64,000 nt of DNA from Bugula neritina (taxonomy: Eukaryota; Bryozoa; Gymnolaemata; Cheilostomatida; Bugulidae). A model generated the notes under the pieces. That model made no database searches. It was not told the DNA's origin and saw only the letters and a list, made by a program, of their open reading frames with translations. Both the position numbers and the translations under genes were made by a program. Positions 33,323-45,970 of this stretch are shown here, in pieces (the stretch's first letter is position 1; each line of letters opens with the position of its first letter). The stretch spans positions 1-64,000 of the forward strand of contig CAXIUT010000138.1 in NCBI GenBank assembly GCA_964035545.1, read 5' to 3'.

Positions 33323-34901
33323 TCAAAATCTTTTTATTTGTTATGAACAAACAACTTTAAATCCAGTTTGTTCTTGAACCTCTTACAAAGTAGTTCCCTC
33401 ACTTAGCTCAGTCAAAACCAATTTCCCCTAAATATTTACAAATACAGCTAATTCTGTTATTACCATTGCTGCTACTCCTCTCCCAGTCAAAGGCAAAGAA
33501 CATTCAGGCACCAATTTGATTTATCTTTTTCCATCTTTTTTCAGAACAGAATGCTGCATCAAAACAATCACTTTACAGGAAGATACTAGATCCATAGCAC
33601 CTCCCATACCTTTCATTACTTTACCAGGTATCATCCAATTGGCAATATCTCCTTTTTCACTGACCTGAAAAGAACCCAACATAGTCACATCAAGATGACC
33701 GCCTCTAATCATTCCAAACGATTGAGAAGAAGAAAAATAAGATCCTCCAGGTCTAAGAGTAATGGTTTCCTTTATTACAAATAAAATACCTTTCCAGCAT
33801 TGATATTATCAGGATCAACATCTTCCAGAGATGGATGATGACCTACACCTAGTACTCCATTCTCACTCTGAATACTGATATTAATATTAGGAGGCAATAC
33901 TTCTGGCAGCAAAGTAGGTATCCCTATACCCAAGTTGACTGTCATTCCATCTGAGACCTACTTACTTGCTCTAGTTGCTATTTTATATCTTATCTTATCT
34001 TTCAAACTTATTTTAACATTGTCATCAAATTTTAATTAGTTAGAAAGTATGTTACTATATTTAACTTTTCTTTTGACTTATAAATGGTCTTCAAGGGTTA
34101 ATCGTTAAATCACGCTTTATGAATATTTACTGTCTGGCTACATTTTATAGATTCTATCGACATAAATAGCAGAACGTGAATTGCTTAAGGGTCTAGTTCT
34201 CCAGGTTATACTATCTATTACACTTATGCGATTACACATTTTGCACATAGAGCGATATCTGCATTGAAGTTACGAGCTGTTTTGTGGAACTATAAATTAC
34301 CAAGAGTATCAGCTCTTTTTGCTTTAATCAAACCAAATTATCCAAAAATAGATCTTTCCTAAAGAAACTTACGTCCATTGAATATTTTACTCGGTTTCGC
34401 TTCAGTTATTTACTAAGGCTAGAGTTTGCCTGCTTATTTTTTATATTTGATGACAAAACCTCCAGTTTAGACAACTGTACCAACTCCAGTAGGTGTATAA
34501 AAGGCAGGAATGCCAAATCCTCCACTTCTAAATTTCTATGCTAAGGTGCCCTGAGGACATACTTACAACTCTAACTATCCATTGAAATATTGTTGTTGAG
34601 CTGATGTATTTTATCCAAGATGAGAGAAAATTAATCTTTTGATTTGTTTGGTTCTGAGAAGCATGGTAATTCCCCAATCTTCTTCAAGACTTTTTCCATC
34701 AACTCCGCAACTATTAGATGCTATGGTTAGATTTGATGCTTTTGATAATCTGACTGCATTTACAAGGTTCATGGGAACTCCACAAAATCCAAAACCTCCA
34801 ACAAGTAAAAAGCTTCCATTTTTGATTCCTTAAATGGCTTTGAGAGAATCATGGTATATTTTTGATTTAGAAAAGGTAAATACTTTATGCCAGAGAAGCA
34901 T
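33323..34901 (-). CDS. OXCT1: Succinyl-CoA:3-ketoacid CoA transferase (SCOT)
   Basis: SCOT moves CoA from succinyl-CoA to acetoacetate in mitochondria. On the minus strand the gene starts at 34901 and ends at TGA 33323-33325. The alpha part has [12 protein letters not shown], ...LTIASN, LRTKEIKRLI, PEGTLAEKFRSGG and [12 protein letters not shown]; then [13 protein letters not shown]. The beta part has IGIPTL, the catalytic-Glu motif SENGVLGVG (about 33848-33874), then [22 protein letters not shown] and [20 protein letters not shown]. Alpha and beta are fused in one chain, as in animal SCOT. Several short introns are implied (for example near 33775-33795 and 33955-34140) but were not all placed. 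It converges on RCL1 with about 67 bp between stops. The N terminus is hydrophobic/basic and may be a short presequence. Confidence 0.93.
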
Positions 34902-35383
34902 TAATCCAAAAATTATAAATATTCTAATTTGATCATATTTTCCTGATGTTATTTGGTATGATAATTGATTGTTTCAATCATAGTAAATATGTTTTTGTAT
35001 CAGAACTTCTCTAAAGTATAAATAGTCATAATGGATAGTTGTTACAGTTATTGTTAATGATTTTTTAACATTATCTTCATCTTATTTAAAAGTCATTATT
35101 TTAAAAATTTATGTAAGTGAAACTTCCATAGTAGAAGCTCTACAAGGATGAAAATATTATTTTATCTCTTTTTTATCTGATTATCGACCTACCTGAATAA
35201 CTATTTTTAAAAATATTGACAATAATTCAAATATTAAAGTCATAATATCATCTACATTCTTATATTTGAATAGTTTGAACCGAAAATAGTTCGATATTAG
35301 AGAAACATCTCAATAAAAATATTTAATAAGCATAGAAAAACACCTAATAAAATTATAAGAATTATATAAATTACATTTCTACC
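34902..35383. other. Divergent promoter region, SCOT / prominin-like gene
   Basis: About 480 bp separate two divergently transcribed genes. It is AT-rich; no conserved motif is recognised. Confidence 0.5.
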
Positions 35384-37957
35384 ATGAAACAACTGACTAA
35401 AACCCTACTTGGGCTAGCATCTATTCTTTTGATTTCGGTGTTTGTCTCACAAATTGATAAGTCTCCTTCTCTCACCATTCAAAGATTGCTCCAAACCACA
35501 ACCTACAACACCCAATCTACCAGAACAACTAACGTTGGCGATCTTTGTTAGTCCAATGTTGATAGATCTACTCTTGTTGACTCAGGAGATGCTGCTTCTG
35601 CCAAATCCCAAAGGACAGCCGTCTCTAATGAGTTAGGAATAGATGGGTAATATTTGAATAATTTAGAAACTAACTGATCACGACAGCAGTCAACAAAAGT
35701 ACAAGCGATGCCCTTGATATGCTCACTGGAAGTCTCGTTAAATATGCTATCTTTGTTGGAACTTTCCTATTAGGCTTGATAATCTTTCTCTTTATCTGGC
35801 CTTTCCTTTGTTGTTGTTGCACCTGTCCCTCTTGCTGTCCTTCCAAATGCTGCCAAAAAGCATAGAATGAACAATACAGCAAATGTGAATTATACTGGCC
35901 TCTTGTAACTTTAATATTTGCTCTTCTTCTGACTTTAGGTGCCTCAGCCTATGGTATTTTATCTATTATTTAAGGTTATTCTAAAGTATCAACATTCGGC
36001 CCATCTATCACGAATATTGGTTGTTCTACAGCTATTTTCTTTGATGACTTGTTAAATGGAAATGTGACAAGTGATAATGCAGGCTTTTTCTCCGGTTTAA
36101 ATACTATAAGCAGCTAACTAGGAAACCTAAATGGCAATCTTAGCAACATTAATGGAAACTTTTCAGATTTTAGAGATAACACAGCTACATCAAAATCAAA
36201 AACTGCCTTAGACAATGTTGTGGCAGTTAGAGATAACAATGTTAAACAGATCCCTGACACTACAACTCCATTTCAACTAACTCTAACCTATGGTACACCT
36301 ATCGATATAAATCCAACCACAGGAACTCTAACAGCTCCTTTCAAAGAAGTTCTTGGAGATTTTTCAAACTCTTCAACCTTGGTTGGTACCTTATATAATG
36401 TTATTGATGGAATAGCTACTCTTATTGACGATACCAGAACCAGTGCAGGAGTATTCAATACTAAATCTTCAGCTATCACAACTGCTCTATCTGATATTCA
36501 AAGTAATGTGACTTCCATTAGTGATAAAGTTTCTGATGTAGATAGAAGCATGGAAAGTTCTCTAACTAGTTTTAAAACAGCTGGAACCAACGGAAACATT
36601 GCCCTTCAAGCTTATTATGGCATTCTTATTGGTTTCAGCTTTTTCGCTTTAATAGGAGCACTCCTTACAGCCTGCTGTGATAAATATGGATGCCGTCATC
36701 TGATGTATTTTAGTTGCATCTTCCTATTTTTAGCTGCATTCCTTGGATTCTTTATCTCAACCATTTTCTCGATATTCTTACCTTTTGTGACATGGGGATG
36801 TTCCTTTTTAGATGTCACACTTGCAAGTTCCTCAGGTTTTAAAAGTAAAATAATATTAATTCAGCCAATCTCGATGGTGTTCTCGGAGCTACTGTTGCTG
36901 ATCAACTAGCTACATGCATGCCTTTTGGAGATGGAAACCTTATCAACTCTATTTCTAGTGGTGATTCCATGGATGCCCTGAACAACTTGACTTCAGTGAT
37001 CGATACTATGGGTTCATTCAATTCTACCTAGTACAAATCCTGGGTTGGAGGTAATTTAACAACTGTTATGAATTCTATTAATACCTGGACTAAAGGAGAA
37101 GTAGTCGATCTTGACACTACAAACTTTGATATCCTTAAAACAATGTCAATTCCAACAGATTCATCATGGACTAGCTGTAATGCAGCTTTTTCATCTGATA
37201 GCTGGGTACCTTCTAATAACCAAAATTCTAGTTATAATACAATACCTTGCCAAGTTGGTTCAGGTACTGGAGATAGTACAACTTGTACGAATACTTTAGC
37301 AGATAATGGAGGAAATACATGTGCTGGTTGTATGGATAGTGCTGACTTATCAACTTTGATAACTGTGGCTGCCAATCTAAAATCAGCTCTTGATACTAAA
37401 TATACTGTTTCATGTACTTTCAATGCTAAAATGGAAAATGTGTGGACCAACTACTACTTGGCTAAAATGCTGCTTATGGGCCAACTGATACAGCTACTAC
37501 TGTTACAGGAGTTAGAGGAAGAGCTTTAGCTTCTGAAGCCATTATCATTGATGATTCTGCTTCATCAGGAGGAGTCTATGAGTCACTCGACACAATGTAA
37601 ACTCTCTTCAATAACATCAATACAGGTATGAGCGCTATCAGTGATCTTACTGATCCTAAATATGGTTTAATGGCTGGTATGAACTGTCGTATTTTCGGCT
37701 AGGATTTCGTTAGAATTCAAGAAATATTCTGTGGCAGCAGTTATACTAATATGTATACTATGAGATTGGCAATTGGAATCAGTTCTTATGGAGTACTTTT
37801 AGCTATGTGCTGCATTGTATGTACTGGAGTCAGATATTATAAACACTCTGAAAGAAAAAATAAAATTGGAGATGCTTTTTACAAAGGAGAAGATCCTTAC
37901 GCTAAGGGAGATCACGGAGAACACGGTAGTGGACACGCTCTCTATGGAAAATATTGA
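35384..37957 (+). CDS. Prominin-like pentaspan membrane protein
   Basis: About 840 residues. A signal peptide (LLGLASILLISVFVS) is followed by a short outer segment, TM1 (AIFVGTFLLGLIIFLFIWPF), a Cys-rich cluster (CCCCTCPSCCPSKCC), TM2, a large loop rich in Asn-x-Ser/Thr, TM3 and TM4 near 36605-36810 separated by CCDKYGC, a second Cys-rich loop and a final TM (IGISSYGVLLAMCCIVC) with a charged tail. This order is that of prominins (CD133), which shape membrane protrusions and cilia. Introns of 20 nt lie at 35647-35666 and 36845-36864. The frame breaks at the A4 run 37464-37467; with one more A it would continue smoothly, so a sequence error or a real frameshift is present. A tweety-type relative is a less likely alternative. 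Confidence 0.7.
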
Positions 37958-38030
37958 ATCATATATCCCCATCAATTTTATATGAATAGTTATTAAATAT
38001 AAAATAATCTAATCCTCTAACAACTTTGTA

Positions 38031-38705
38031 TCATGATTCATCAACTTCATTCACATTTACATTATTTTTTGGTTTATCTCCGACTACTTTATCTCTAACT
38101 TTTCCCCAAAGCATCTTTGCCTTACTCGATACTGTTGCAGCCGCTCCTTTTGCTCCTTCTTGAATCTATCCTGACTACCATTTCTCAGAAATCTTTGATA
38201 TTCCCTTCTTTCCTAACTCTTTTGTTTTTCCTCCCAACCAAAATGCTTTTTACTTGGCACTTTCAAGCATTTCTTCAGGTTTCATATCTGTTATAGGAAT
38301 ACTTTCTTTTGAAATTAATCTACCTTCTTCAACACTTGGTTCTTGACCTACTGGTTTGCCATCTAAGAGACCTTTGTAGTAGATAGTAGCTTTACAGGTA
38401 ATTTTAACTCTAGCATCAGCTAATTCAAGTCCATAGTTTTTAAGAAACTTTCCAAAGCTTTAATTTCCTCCTTTTTCCATTCTTTAAACCTCCATCCAAG
38501 TCCACTCATCAAGGTTAACACTTTTGATTTTAGTAGCCCAAGAAAATTATCTGAAGGCAGCTGCACAATCAAGACAAAGAAAGATAGCCGTATTTAGTTC
38601 AGCCCATTGTTTGCTTGGGCGACCACAGTGAAGACAACGTGTATTAGGTTATTGCTGGAAAAGACGAAGTAAACGAGTAGTTGGAGTTTATTCTGATCCT
38701 TACAT
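38031..38705 (-). CDS. ArfGAP-domain protein
   Basis: Intron-less, 224 codons, minus strand from 38705 to TGA 38031-38033. The zinc finger of ArfGAPs is near the N terminus: C-LH-C, 16 residues, then C-LD-C (CLHCGRPSKEWAELNTAIFL followed by CLDC), and an Arg six residues on (CAAAFR) in the place of the arginine finger. The following VNLDEWTWMEV..MEKGGNE matches the ArfGAP IRSL.LD.W...q...m..gGN pattern. The C-terminal half is basic and helical with Gly-Lys repeats, as in GCS1/ArfGAP1. It should stimulate GTP hydrolysis on Arf at Golgi membranes. It converges on the prominin-like gene with 73 bp between stops. Confidence 0.85.
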
Positions 38706-38858
38706 AGATTTTATTATCAAATTGTTTACTTTTTAAATAAACTATCATTTTTAGTAGATCAATAAACTCCTTCAATATTTTATTTTGAATTAGAAAATGA
38801 ATAATACAAATAATATAGCTATCATTATATGATATCTTATTCATAATAATAACACATT

Positions 38859-40244
38859 ATGAATTTGAAAATAAACAATAGTTTACCACCTCTTCCAACT
38901 CCTCATCAACCATATCATTTAAGTTACGTCAATATACCTGAACCAGCTCTACTTCTCTATACATCGCCACCTCCTCCTTAAAAACAAGAATAGCCAAAAA
39001 AGAAATTTGCATTTAAAACTAATCAAAATCCAGTCAATACAATCTAACCAGTTTATTTATTTATTTTTTCAACAAAAAAATGGCAAAAATAATAAACAAA
39101 AGGAAAATTTCCATCTAAAAGATAAAATTCAGCTACAACTACAATTGGACCATGTCTCTTACTTTATGGAGGATCACAACTAACACCATCAAAACCCATG
39201 AATGATTTATACTGTCTTAACCTGAATACTTGGAATTGGAAAAAACTATTTGCAATGGAAACACCACCAGCACATCCTAAACCTCTTGCTTTATCAATTA
39301 AACCTGATAAATTTGTTGTAGTTAATAAATAAATATGGATTTTCAATACTAAAGGAGTCAACTGGTAGGCTGAATCTACTGATTTACCTGGTGGCGTCTG
39401 GTCTAAAGTATAAGGAAGTTAGTTCGTATTTAGACCTTTATGTGTTTGTATTCAAGAAGAGTAAATAATAGTTTTTGGATCAGAATCTGGTTTAAAAGCT
39501 ACTTCAGTTAATATTTAAAATAAAAGTATTCGGCCTTTAACAATATTAGGATAGTCAACACATAAAAGTTAAAATCTTGATATTGTTGCCACTTCCTAAG
39601 GTAATGGATTGCTCGTAGATCAGAAATATATTGTCTCATTTTATACTAATCTAAATACTATAGTCATAAGTGATCCCCTAAAACTAGATACTAACATCAA
39701 TACTACTATTCCTATCAACTAAATGAGGATTAATTATTGCATAAACAAGTAATAACTTTTATCTCTTGAACTTAATCTTCCATAAAATTAACCTGATACA
39801 TAAAGACAAGTCACCACAGTTGACCATCGCTCATCTGTAGTTGAACAGTAGCATTAGGAATAGTATGTGCAACGTTCTCGCTATCGTCCACCTCCATCAC
39901 CAATATCAACTCAAGGAACAAATCATATATTTACAATATTGTCACCTTTACTAGCTAGAGAATGGCTAAGAAGACGTTTATTGGAATAAAAAAACAAAAC
40001 TTTATAAGATGCGATAAAGAAAGCATAAAATATGGTTCTTGCCCTTTGTAGATATGGAAATTAAGAAGAAAAGAACCGGCATATATAAAAAGTATGTCTT
40101 TTAAGATAATCACTTCGTAGTGTATTGAAATCATAAGCTTTTATTCGAACATAGATGTCAGAAAGACCAGGTGAGAAAGAATTAAGAGCCAAAGCTGTAC
40201 AGTAAGAACATGGCTCAGGCTTAATTGATCCTAATTAACTATGA
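38859..40244 (+). CDS. Kelch/beta-propeller-like protein with helical C terminus
   Basis: One frame of 461 codons from ATG 38859 to TGA 40242-40244. After a Pro-rich N terminus, several blades are visible: LLLYGGSELTPSKPMNDLYC followed by LNLNTWNWKKL is a classic kelch unit (Tyr-Gly-Gly, then Trp-x-Trp), and IIVFGSESGL and WIFNTKGVNW resemble weaker ones. Only two or three blades are clear, fewer than a complete propeller needs. From about residue 310 the protein is helical, Arg/Glu-rich, with RSRYRPPPSPISTEG. It may be a cytoskeletal adaptor; this is inference. It is divergent from ArfGAP with about 150 bp between starts. Confidence 0.6.
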
Positions 40245-40294
40245 TGTTTTATAAATAATATCTAAAAATACATAAATAAGTTATAAAATGATAA

Positions 40295-41899
40295 TCAAGC
40301 TTTCTTCTTCTTTTTCTTTTTCTTTTTAGCTACCTTGATAAAAGGATTTTTAATCATTCCCATTCCAGTTACCACACCTCCCCACTAATTAATCTATCTT
40401 TATTCAAATGTTATACTCTTTGCTACTCTATTAAACCCAACACTTATCTTTTCTTTAGCGAAAGTTTTCTTCAAACCATCAACTTCTTCTTCAGCATCTC
40501 TTAAAACTTTCTCTTCAGCCTCTCTTAAAATATCCTCAAAAGCTTTTCTTTTTGGTTTTTGCCCGTAAACAGTCATTTTTTATACTGTTCCATGTTTAAC
40601 TAAACCTTCTTATTCAGCATATCTTCCAACATGTTATGATAATTTGCCAACCATAAAAGCATTTTTTATTACTTCATTTCTATTTTTGATACGATCTGAA
40701 CTAAAAGCTGTAATTGGTCTTGAAGCTTTCTTGCTGACTTATGTAGGAATAATATTTTAAAAGCTGACTATGTTTTAACAACTTTATATAGGTACTTCAT
40801 CTCTTTTAAATGGAACTCCTATCTTTTTAGCTCCCATTGTTGCTGACTCAGCTCTACGTTTCATCTCACTCTTTGCTCTTCCTTTCCTCTTGGCCCATTC
40901 TACTTACAATTGAGCTAACACTTTATCCTATTCATCTTTTCTCTAGTTATAGTTTCTTTTCTATCTTATTTATAACATTCCGCCTTAAAAATGTTTTCCA
41001 CTAACTTTAACATTTTACTTCACTCCATAAACTTTAATCCTAGGTTTTAATTTATCAATAACTTCTTTTTATTCCTCTTAAACCTCACCACCTGCTTCTT
41101 CTTCTCCTTCAATAGGAATATCATCAACATTGATATCACCATCATCTGCTCCCTCACCTTCTTGTCCTTAAATTATTTCCTCAGCTTCAATATCAGCTAT
41201 TAATTTCTCTTAAGTTACTTGTATTTCTTTGAGAGGAGTAGGTTTTTCATCAAGAGATATAATTTAAACATCAGATTATACATCTTCTCCTTCAGCTATC
41301 AATTTTCTTTGATATTATTTTAATCTTTTCTTTGGATGTTAATAATTTTTATTTATAGTTCTAATTCCAGCATAAAATTCCTGTTCTCCCTAAACCAAAC
41401 GATCATAATCTATTTTATAATTTCCTTTTTTCATTTATATTGCTTATTCTTTCAATGGTCTAATAGGAGGACGATTTGTGCCAGTAACGGATCTAGATGT
41501 TCCAGTTTGAGGTCTAGAATAAGCAGTATTCGGTCTAGTTCTTGTCGATGCAGTGCCAGGTCTACTTTTACTACTAGAAACACTTTTACCAAAATCAACT
41601 TCACCACTTGTAGCCCATTTGTATATTTTATCAAGATATTCCAGTTGATTCTAAGTAAGAGAAATTCGAGTAAGTTCACAAAGCATTTTAAATAGCTGTT
41701 GAATGTATACTTGTTGATATCGAATACGATCAGGTTATTTTTAATTATTGAAATTATGAACAATACTTTTAAGTTGCTTGAATTTAGGATTATCATCTAT
41801 CATCAGTGAATGAATAGTAGTCAAATCGAATTTTTTCTTCTTTTATTCTACCTACCAACGAACCAAATCGATACGTTACTCTAACTATGTATTTGACAT
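40295..41899 (-). CDS. Charged Lys/Glu-rich hypothetical protein, 534 aa
   Basis: An intron-less frame on the minus strand from ATG at 41899 to TGA 40295-40297. The first 120 residues are helical; residues about 130-170 are Ser/Arg/Pro/Thr-rich (KSRPGTASTRTRPNTAYSRP), a pattern common in ciliary and microtubule-associated proteins; then an acidic region (about 220-290) is followed by a basic half with RPITAFSSDRIK and a C-terminal run of Lys. The RPxTA/RPNTA motifs are often seen in axonemal or basal-body proteins. No enzymatic domain is visible. Confidence 0.65.
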
Positions 41900-42069
41900 A
41901 ATCTTCAGTTATAACTTATCATTATATTAGGGGTTGATAGCCATTTAACTTATTAATAAACTATTAACTATTGATTTCTAATACCATTTAATCTATTTAA
42001 ATGAATTTGAATGATAAATAGAAAGATTGAAATGGTTATGAATGATAAAAAGAAAGATAATTATTGATA

Positions 42070-42645
42070 TCATGGTGTTAGAGTTGAAAAGAGGAGTCTC
42101 ATAAATTGTGAAAAGAGTAGAAATTTGAAATCAAGACTATTTTATACCTTAATCGAATTAGCAATTGATAAGGCTTTATCTTTATAGTCCTGGAATTTAA
42201 CACTAAAGAAGTTTATTTTAACTTTGAACAAATGATACAATAAAACAACTATAATAACCCATGGCAATTTTTATCTCATCCATTTTTTAACTTTTATCCA
42301 TCGACCTTTACTCAACTAGATAATCATATCTCTAGAAAATTTAACTCTCTAAAAATAAGCCTAATTTATATACTATTTACTTTATCCTCTTTTTGACGAT
42401 TCAAAAGCACCTGCTAAAGTATGACATTAACTCCATATTGATACAAATCACATTGAATGGGTTGCCGACAAAGAGGACAAAGATATTTAGTGAATTAAAA
42501 TTTTTTAGATCTGATGCAAGTAGAACAAAATCTATTTTATTTTAATTCATACGTATGACCACAAGTCAATGTCAAAGGAGATACAAAAGGAAGTAAACAT
42601 ATCGCACACTAGAATAGACTATCCAACTCAGTCATCTCTTATGAT
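42070..42645 (-). CDS. RING-finger E3 ligase with C-terminal membrane segment
   Basis: A small protein of about 178 residues. Near the N terminus a complete C3HC4 RING is present: CAIC, 10 or so residues, CGHTFCSTC, then CPLC. It only becomes perfect after removing a 21-nt intron at 42532-42552, which sits between the His and the Cys of CGHTFC and keeps the frame. A second 20-nt intron at 42361-42380 leads to a C-terminal exon with a hydrophobic segment (LPWVIIVVLLYHLF) flanked by Lys/Arg, suggesting a tail-anchored membrane ubiquitin ligase. Without that intron the protein would stop at TGA 42324. It lies 86 bp downstream of NAE1 on the same strand. The substrate is unknown. Confidence 0.75.
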
Positions 42646-42731
42646 GTCATACCTAAACAACTATTATATTCAACTATCAGACTTAATACCAATCAAATAT
42701 CGTTTCATAAAATATACCATTAAACATCATA

Positions 42732-44271
42732 TCACAAAAGAACGGCAAAACCTTAAGAATGTATCCCAGAAAAAACAAATCCATTCTTCACAGGAGTAAA
42801 ACAATGGGTTATCAACTTGACTGATTCTTGGCCACTTATTGCTCCTGCTATCGAATTCATATTTATTGTTGACTGACCTTCAACTCGACAAATCTACTTC
42901 AAATATCGTTTCTCGGATAGTTCGGTAAAACCAAATTAGACTTTTAGGCCATGAGCGATTTCTAGAATTGATTAGAAGTCATCCATTTTAGGTATTCTCC
43001 CTTGTTGTTAACTAAATATTTGCCAAGAACGGATAGCTAGAATTATATGTCTCCATCTATCATCCATCCATTGTAAATTAGGATTGTCTATCTTCTACAA
43101 CTACTTGAAATAAGGTTCTAACTCCATCACTTAGATTGCCTCAATATTATTGATAAACTAAGATATAGTTTTACGAGTTAGTGGCACTTTTCCAAAAAGA
43201 TTTTCCATTATCTTAGACAAATAATCAATATCTACTTCATGTTGAGCTTTATAAACTTCTTTTAGTTCTATATACAACTTGGTTTCAGTTTACATATCAG
43301 GCAAGTCAGTAGGTTGAGGAAGATTTCCTGTTTTTTTTAACATCTAGCCACAAGCTTTGATAAAAATAAGACTAGGATCTGATTATACTGTTGCATTTTG
43401 AACATGTTCACTATCAAATCTATCAAGTCCTCTGAGAAAGTTATCAGGATTTTGCACTAAATCAAAATACCGACTGGCAGCCTGACTAAAATTATCACGA
43501 TAACCTTATCCTAATCTCATAGACCATTATTTTATTTTTTACAAAATAAATTTTTTATTATTTTGACCTTTAGGAGCCATTTGGTTCAATTGAATTAAAA
43601 TAATTGGATAGGGAATATGAGACAAGACATGCAGAAGTTTATCTTTTTATTACTTTTCTTATATTTTATCTAGTTGATCCATTAGTTCAGGAATATTCCA
43701 CTTTTGAGAGTGTTATTGTAAAGCCGGAAAGGGATCATGCAATCTCAGATAATATTTTTTTGATGCAGTTCGTTAAAATTAGATCATATGTACTTTTCTT
43801 TGATTTCTTATGTAGATAAAAAATCCAATCACAGTCACAAAAACAACTGCTATGTTCTACTACCAACACGCATAAGATATCTTCTTTTGAATCACTCAAA
43901 GATAAATCACCAACCACAATCAAATTGTATTTTCTCAACTTCTATCTATCACTTAACAAATCCAAAGGATGACAAACAAATGCCTCACCCTTTACCTCAG
44001 GATTCATTTCAAGTAAATTTACAGAAGCAGCTTCGGCTCTTGGTTTTCCAATATCTTAAGGAGCATAGTAAAATGAACTAGATAGATCTTATTGACAAAG
44101 TTTTCTGCTATCCCAGATATCTATGAATCCAACACCAGGAAGAACCAGATTTTTCAAAGTCTAGATACCTGCACCTGAACAACCAAGCAATGCTACCCTC
44201 GCCTCTCCAAGTCTGCGTTGTCCCTCTGCTCCCCACAATCGGATCTGTCGATCATATTTATTAACTTTCAT
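42732..44271 (-). CDS. NAE1: NEDD8-activating enzyme E1 regulatory subunit (NAE1/APPBP1)
   Basis: NAE1 pairs with UBA3 to activate NEDD8 for cullin neddylation. The minus-strand gene starts at 44271 with KYDRQIRLWGAEGQRRLGEA, then CSGAGIETLKNLVLPGVGF, where the Glu is TAG and equals Glu in human NAE1. GKPRAEAASVNLLEMNPEV follows. After a frame change near 43855-43895 come VVFVTVIGFFIYIR, YYLRLHDPFPALEEH, QAASRYFDLVQNP, and the C-terminal ITHCFTPVKNGFVFSGI block. There is no catalytic Cys, as expected for this subunit. The frame change has no normal 20-nt intron candidate; a 13-nt intron or a one-base indel would solve it. The length of about 510 residues fits the family (534 in human). Confidence 0.88.
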
Positions 44272-44357
44272 GCTGGATATATTATAAGCCTCTTTTGATG
44301 GTATTTCTATAAGAGAATTAAGATATTTCAATTAAATAAAATATTCAAATCGACTTA

Positions 44358-45164
44358 TCATTTACACATAGATAAAACTGATAACCTTTCTTCTTTAGTT
44401 AATGACAGTTTTACTATTTATAGATCTTGTTTCATATGTTACTCAGAAGTAGTTCCAATCAAAGGTATTATTCCTTCGCCTATCAATACGGCATAAAATA
44501 TTTGGGCAGTTGTTTTTGCATATTTTTGAGATAATTATTTGACTATTTTCGATGATAAAATATGAGGATTAGCTGTAAGAGTCCAAAAACTTTGATATCT
44601 AATACCTTTTTCTTGGCAAAAAGCTCTTAAGCCTTGATCATAACCACTTTAAGCATAAAATCTATTTTGCAAAAAGCTTGGTTTGATGCTAGAAACATCA
44701 AAAAACTCTTTAAATACTTGTAAACTATAACAATTACTAATTCCAAGCATTTTTACTTTTCCTTCTTTAACAAACTATTAAAAAACTCTCCAAACTTCAA
44801 TAGTCCTTCCCATATTCTCCATAGGACTATGTAAAACCAATGAATCCAAATATTAAGTCCTCAAATTTTTAAGAGATACCTGCAGTGACTTTCTCACTTG
44901 AGTCTTGATATCATCTTTTGGATTATAGGGTATCTTATTGGGATCTTGTCCATTAATAGAAGTATATTTAGTTTGAATAAAAAGTTATTCTCTAGATATT
45001 CCTGATGATATGATCCCCTGGCCTACTCCATCTTCGTTATAGTGTTTAGGTTGGCAAGCAGTATCAATTGCTCTAAATCCATTTTTGATTGCCAGTTTTA
45101 CTAATTAAGCTGTTTTTTATTTTTTCCAAGCTGTGCCATAAAATACTTGAGGAATTGATTTCAT
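44358..45164 (-). CDS. Aldo-keto reductase
   Basis: 268 residues, minus strand, no intron. NAD(P)H-dependent oxidoreductase of the AKR barrel. The catalytic tetrad is complete: Asp in FRAIDTACQ, Tyr in KHYNEDGVG, Lys in LFIQTKY and His in LVLHSP. GISNCY and the cofactor-binding IPLIGTTSEEH are also present. The nearest type is the prokaryotic/plant-like AKR3-5 group by length; a specific substrate cannot be assigned. It lies 86 bp upstream of the NAE1 start, same strand. Confidence 0.92.
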
Positions 45165-45292
45165 ATCTATTTACTATAACATAATTCACTTCAAAAATAA
45201 GATAATCTCATTGATTTTACTATAAGTTATAAATTAAGAAACCTTTGAATTTAATTCACAAAGACGATCAATAATAATAATAAAATTTGGTA

Positions 45293-45925
45293 ATGCAGCT
45301 TGAATAGCAACTAGCATCAAACAGTCTACCATACCCTCCATGTTTTAATGGTCATACTTGGAATACTCGTTTAGGTCGATCTCGTCGTTCGATTCCAGGA
45401 TATTTATAATAAGATCTTCCCCCACTAAAATTTCACTACATTCGTCAACAATTCAAATAAATGTAAAGAATATAATGTCCAAGATTGACATTTTTCAAAT
45501 CAAAAATACAAACCAAAAATCATGGTCCTCAAAATAAAAAATAAAAAAAAACTATCGATCCATGTCTTCCTTTAAATCGATAACTCATAAAGATAAGATA
45601 ATCGTTAAAATATACATTAATAACTGCTGATAGAGATAGTAATATAGTCAAGTAACTGTTAAGTCGAGCAAATCAAATCGAAGAGGAACTTAGGCAGATG
45701 TAATTTTAGGGAATAAAACCTATAAAAATAAAAAATAAAAGATGTAGCAGTTTAATAAAAATAAAATAAGAATAAAATTGTTTTCCTAATACCATGCAAT
45801 TGATCATGTCAGCTCGTATATAAGCACTAAGAGTCAAACCAGAATAAAATCAAGATTAAGAATGTCCAGAAGAAGTAGAATCTCAATTAGATAGCATCAA
45901 ATTACTTCCATACATCACCTAATGA
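45293..45925 (+). CDS. Basic hypothetical protein, 210 aa
   Basis: One frame from ATG 45293 to TGA 45923-45925, divergent from the aldo-keto reductase (128 bp between starts). The N-terminal half is Arg/Pro/His-rich (WNTRLGRSRRSIPGYL), the middle has a helical stretch (SRANQIEEELRE) and the C terminus is acidic. It is not recognised. It converges with the transporter gene, with 45 bp between stops. Confidence 0.5.
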
Positions 45926-45970
45926 TCAGTTAGTAACTTATTATTATTACTCAATTAAGTATATTAATAA

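Noticed and set aside
34639-34833. Plus-strand frame in the SCOT region
   Set aside because: It is opposite the well-supported minus-strand SCOT gene and has no motif.
42324-42645. RING protein with odd CGHTYELK spacing ending at 42324
   Set aside because: Removing a 21-nt intron restores a perfect C3HC4 RING, and a second 20-nt intron extends the protein to 42070.
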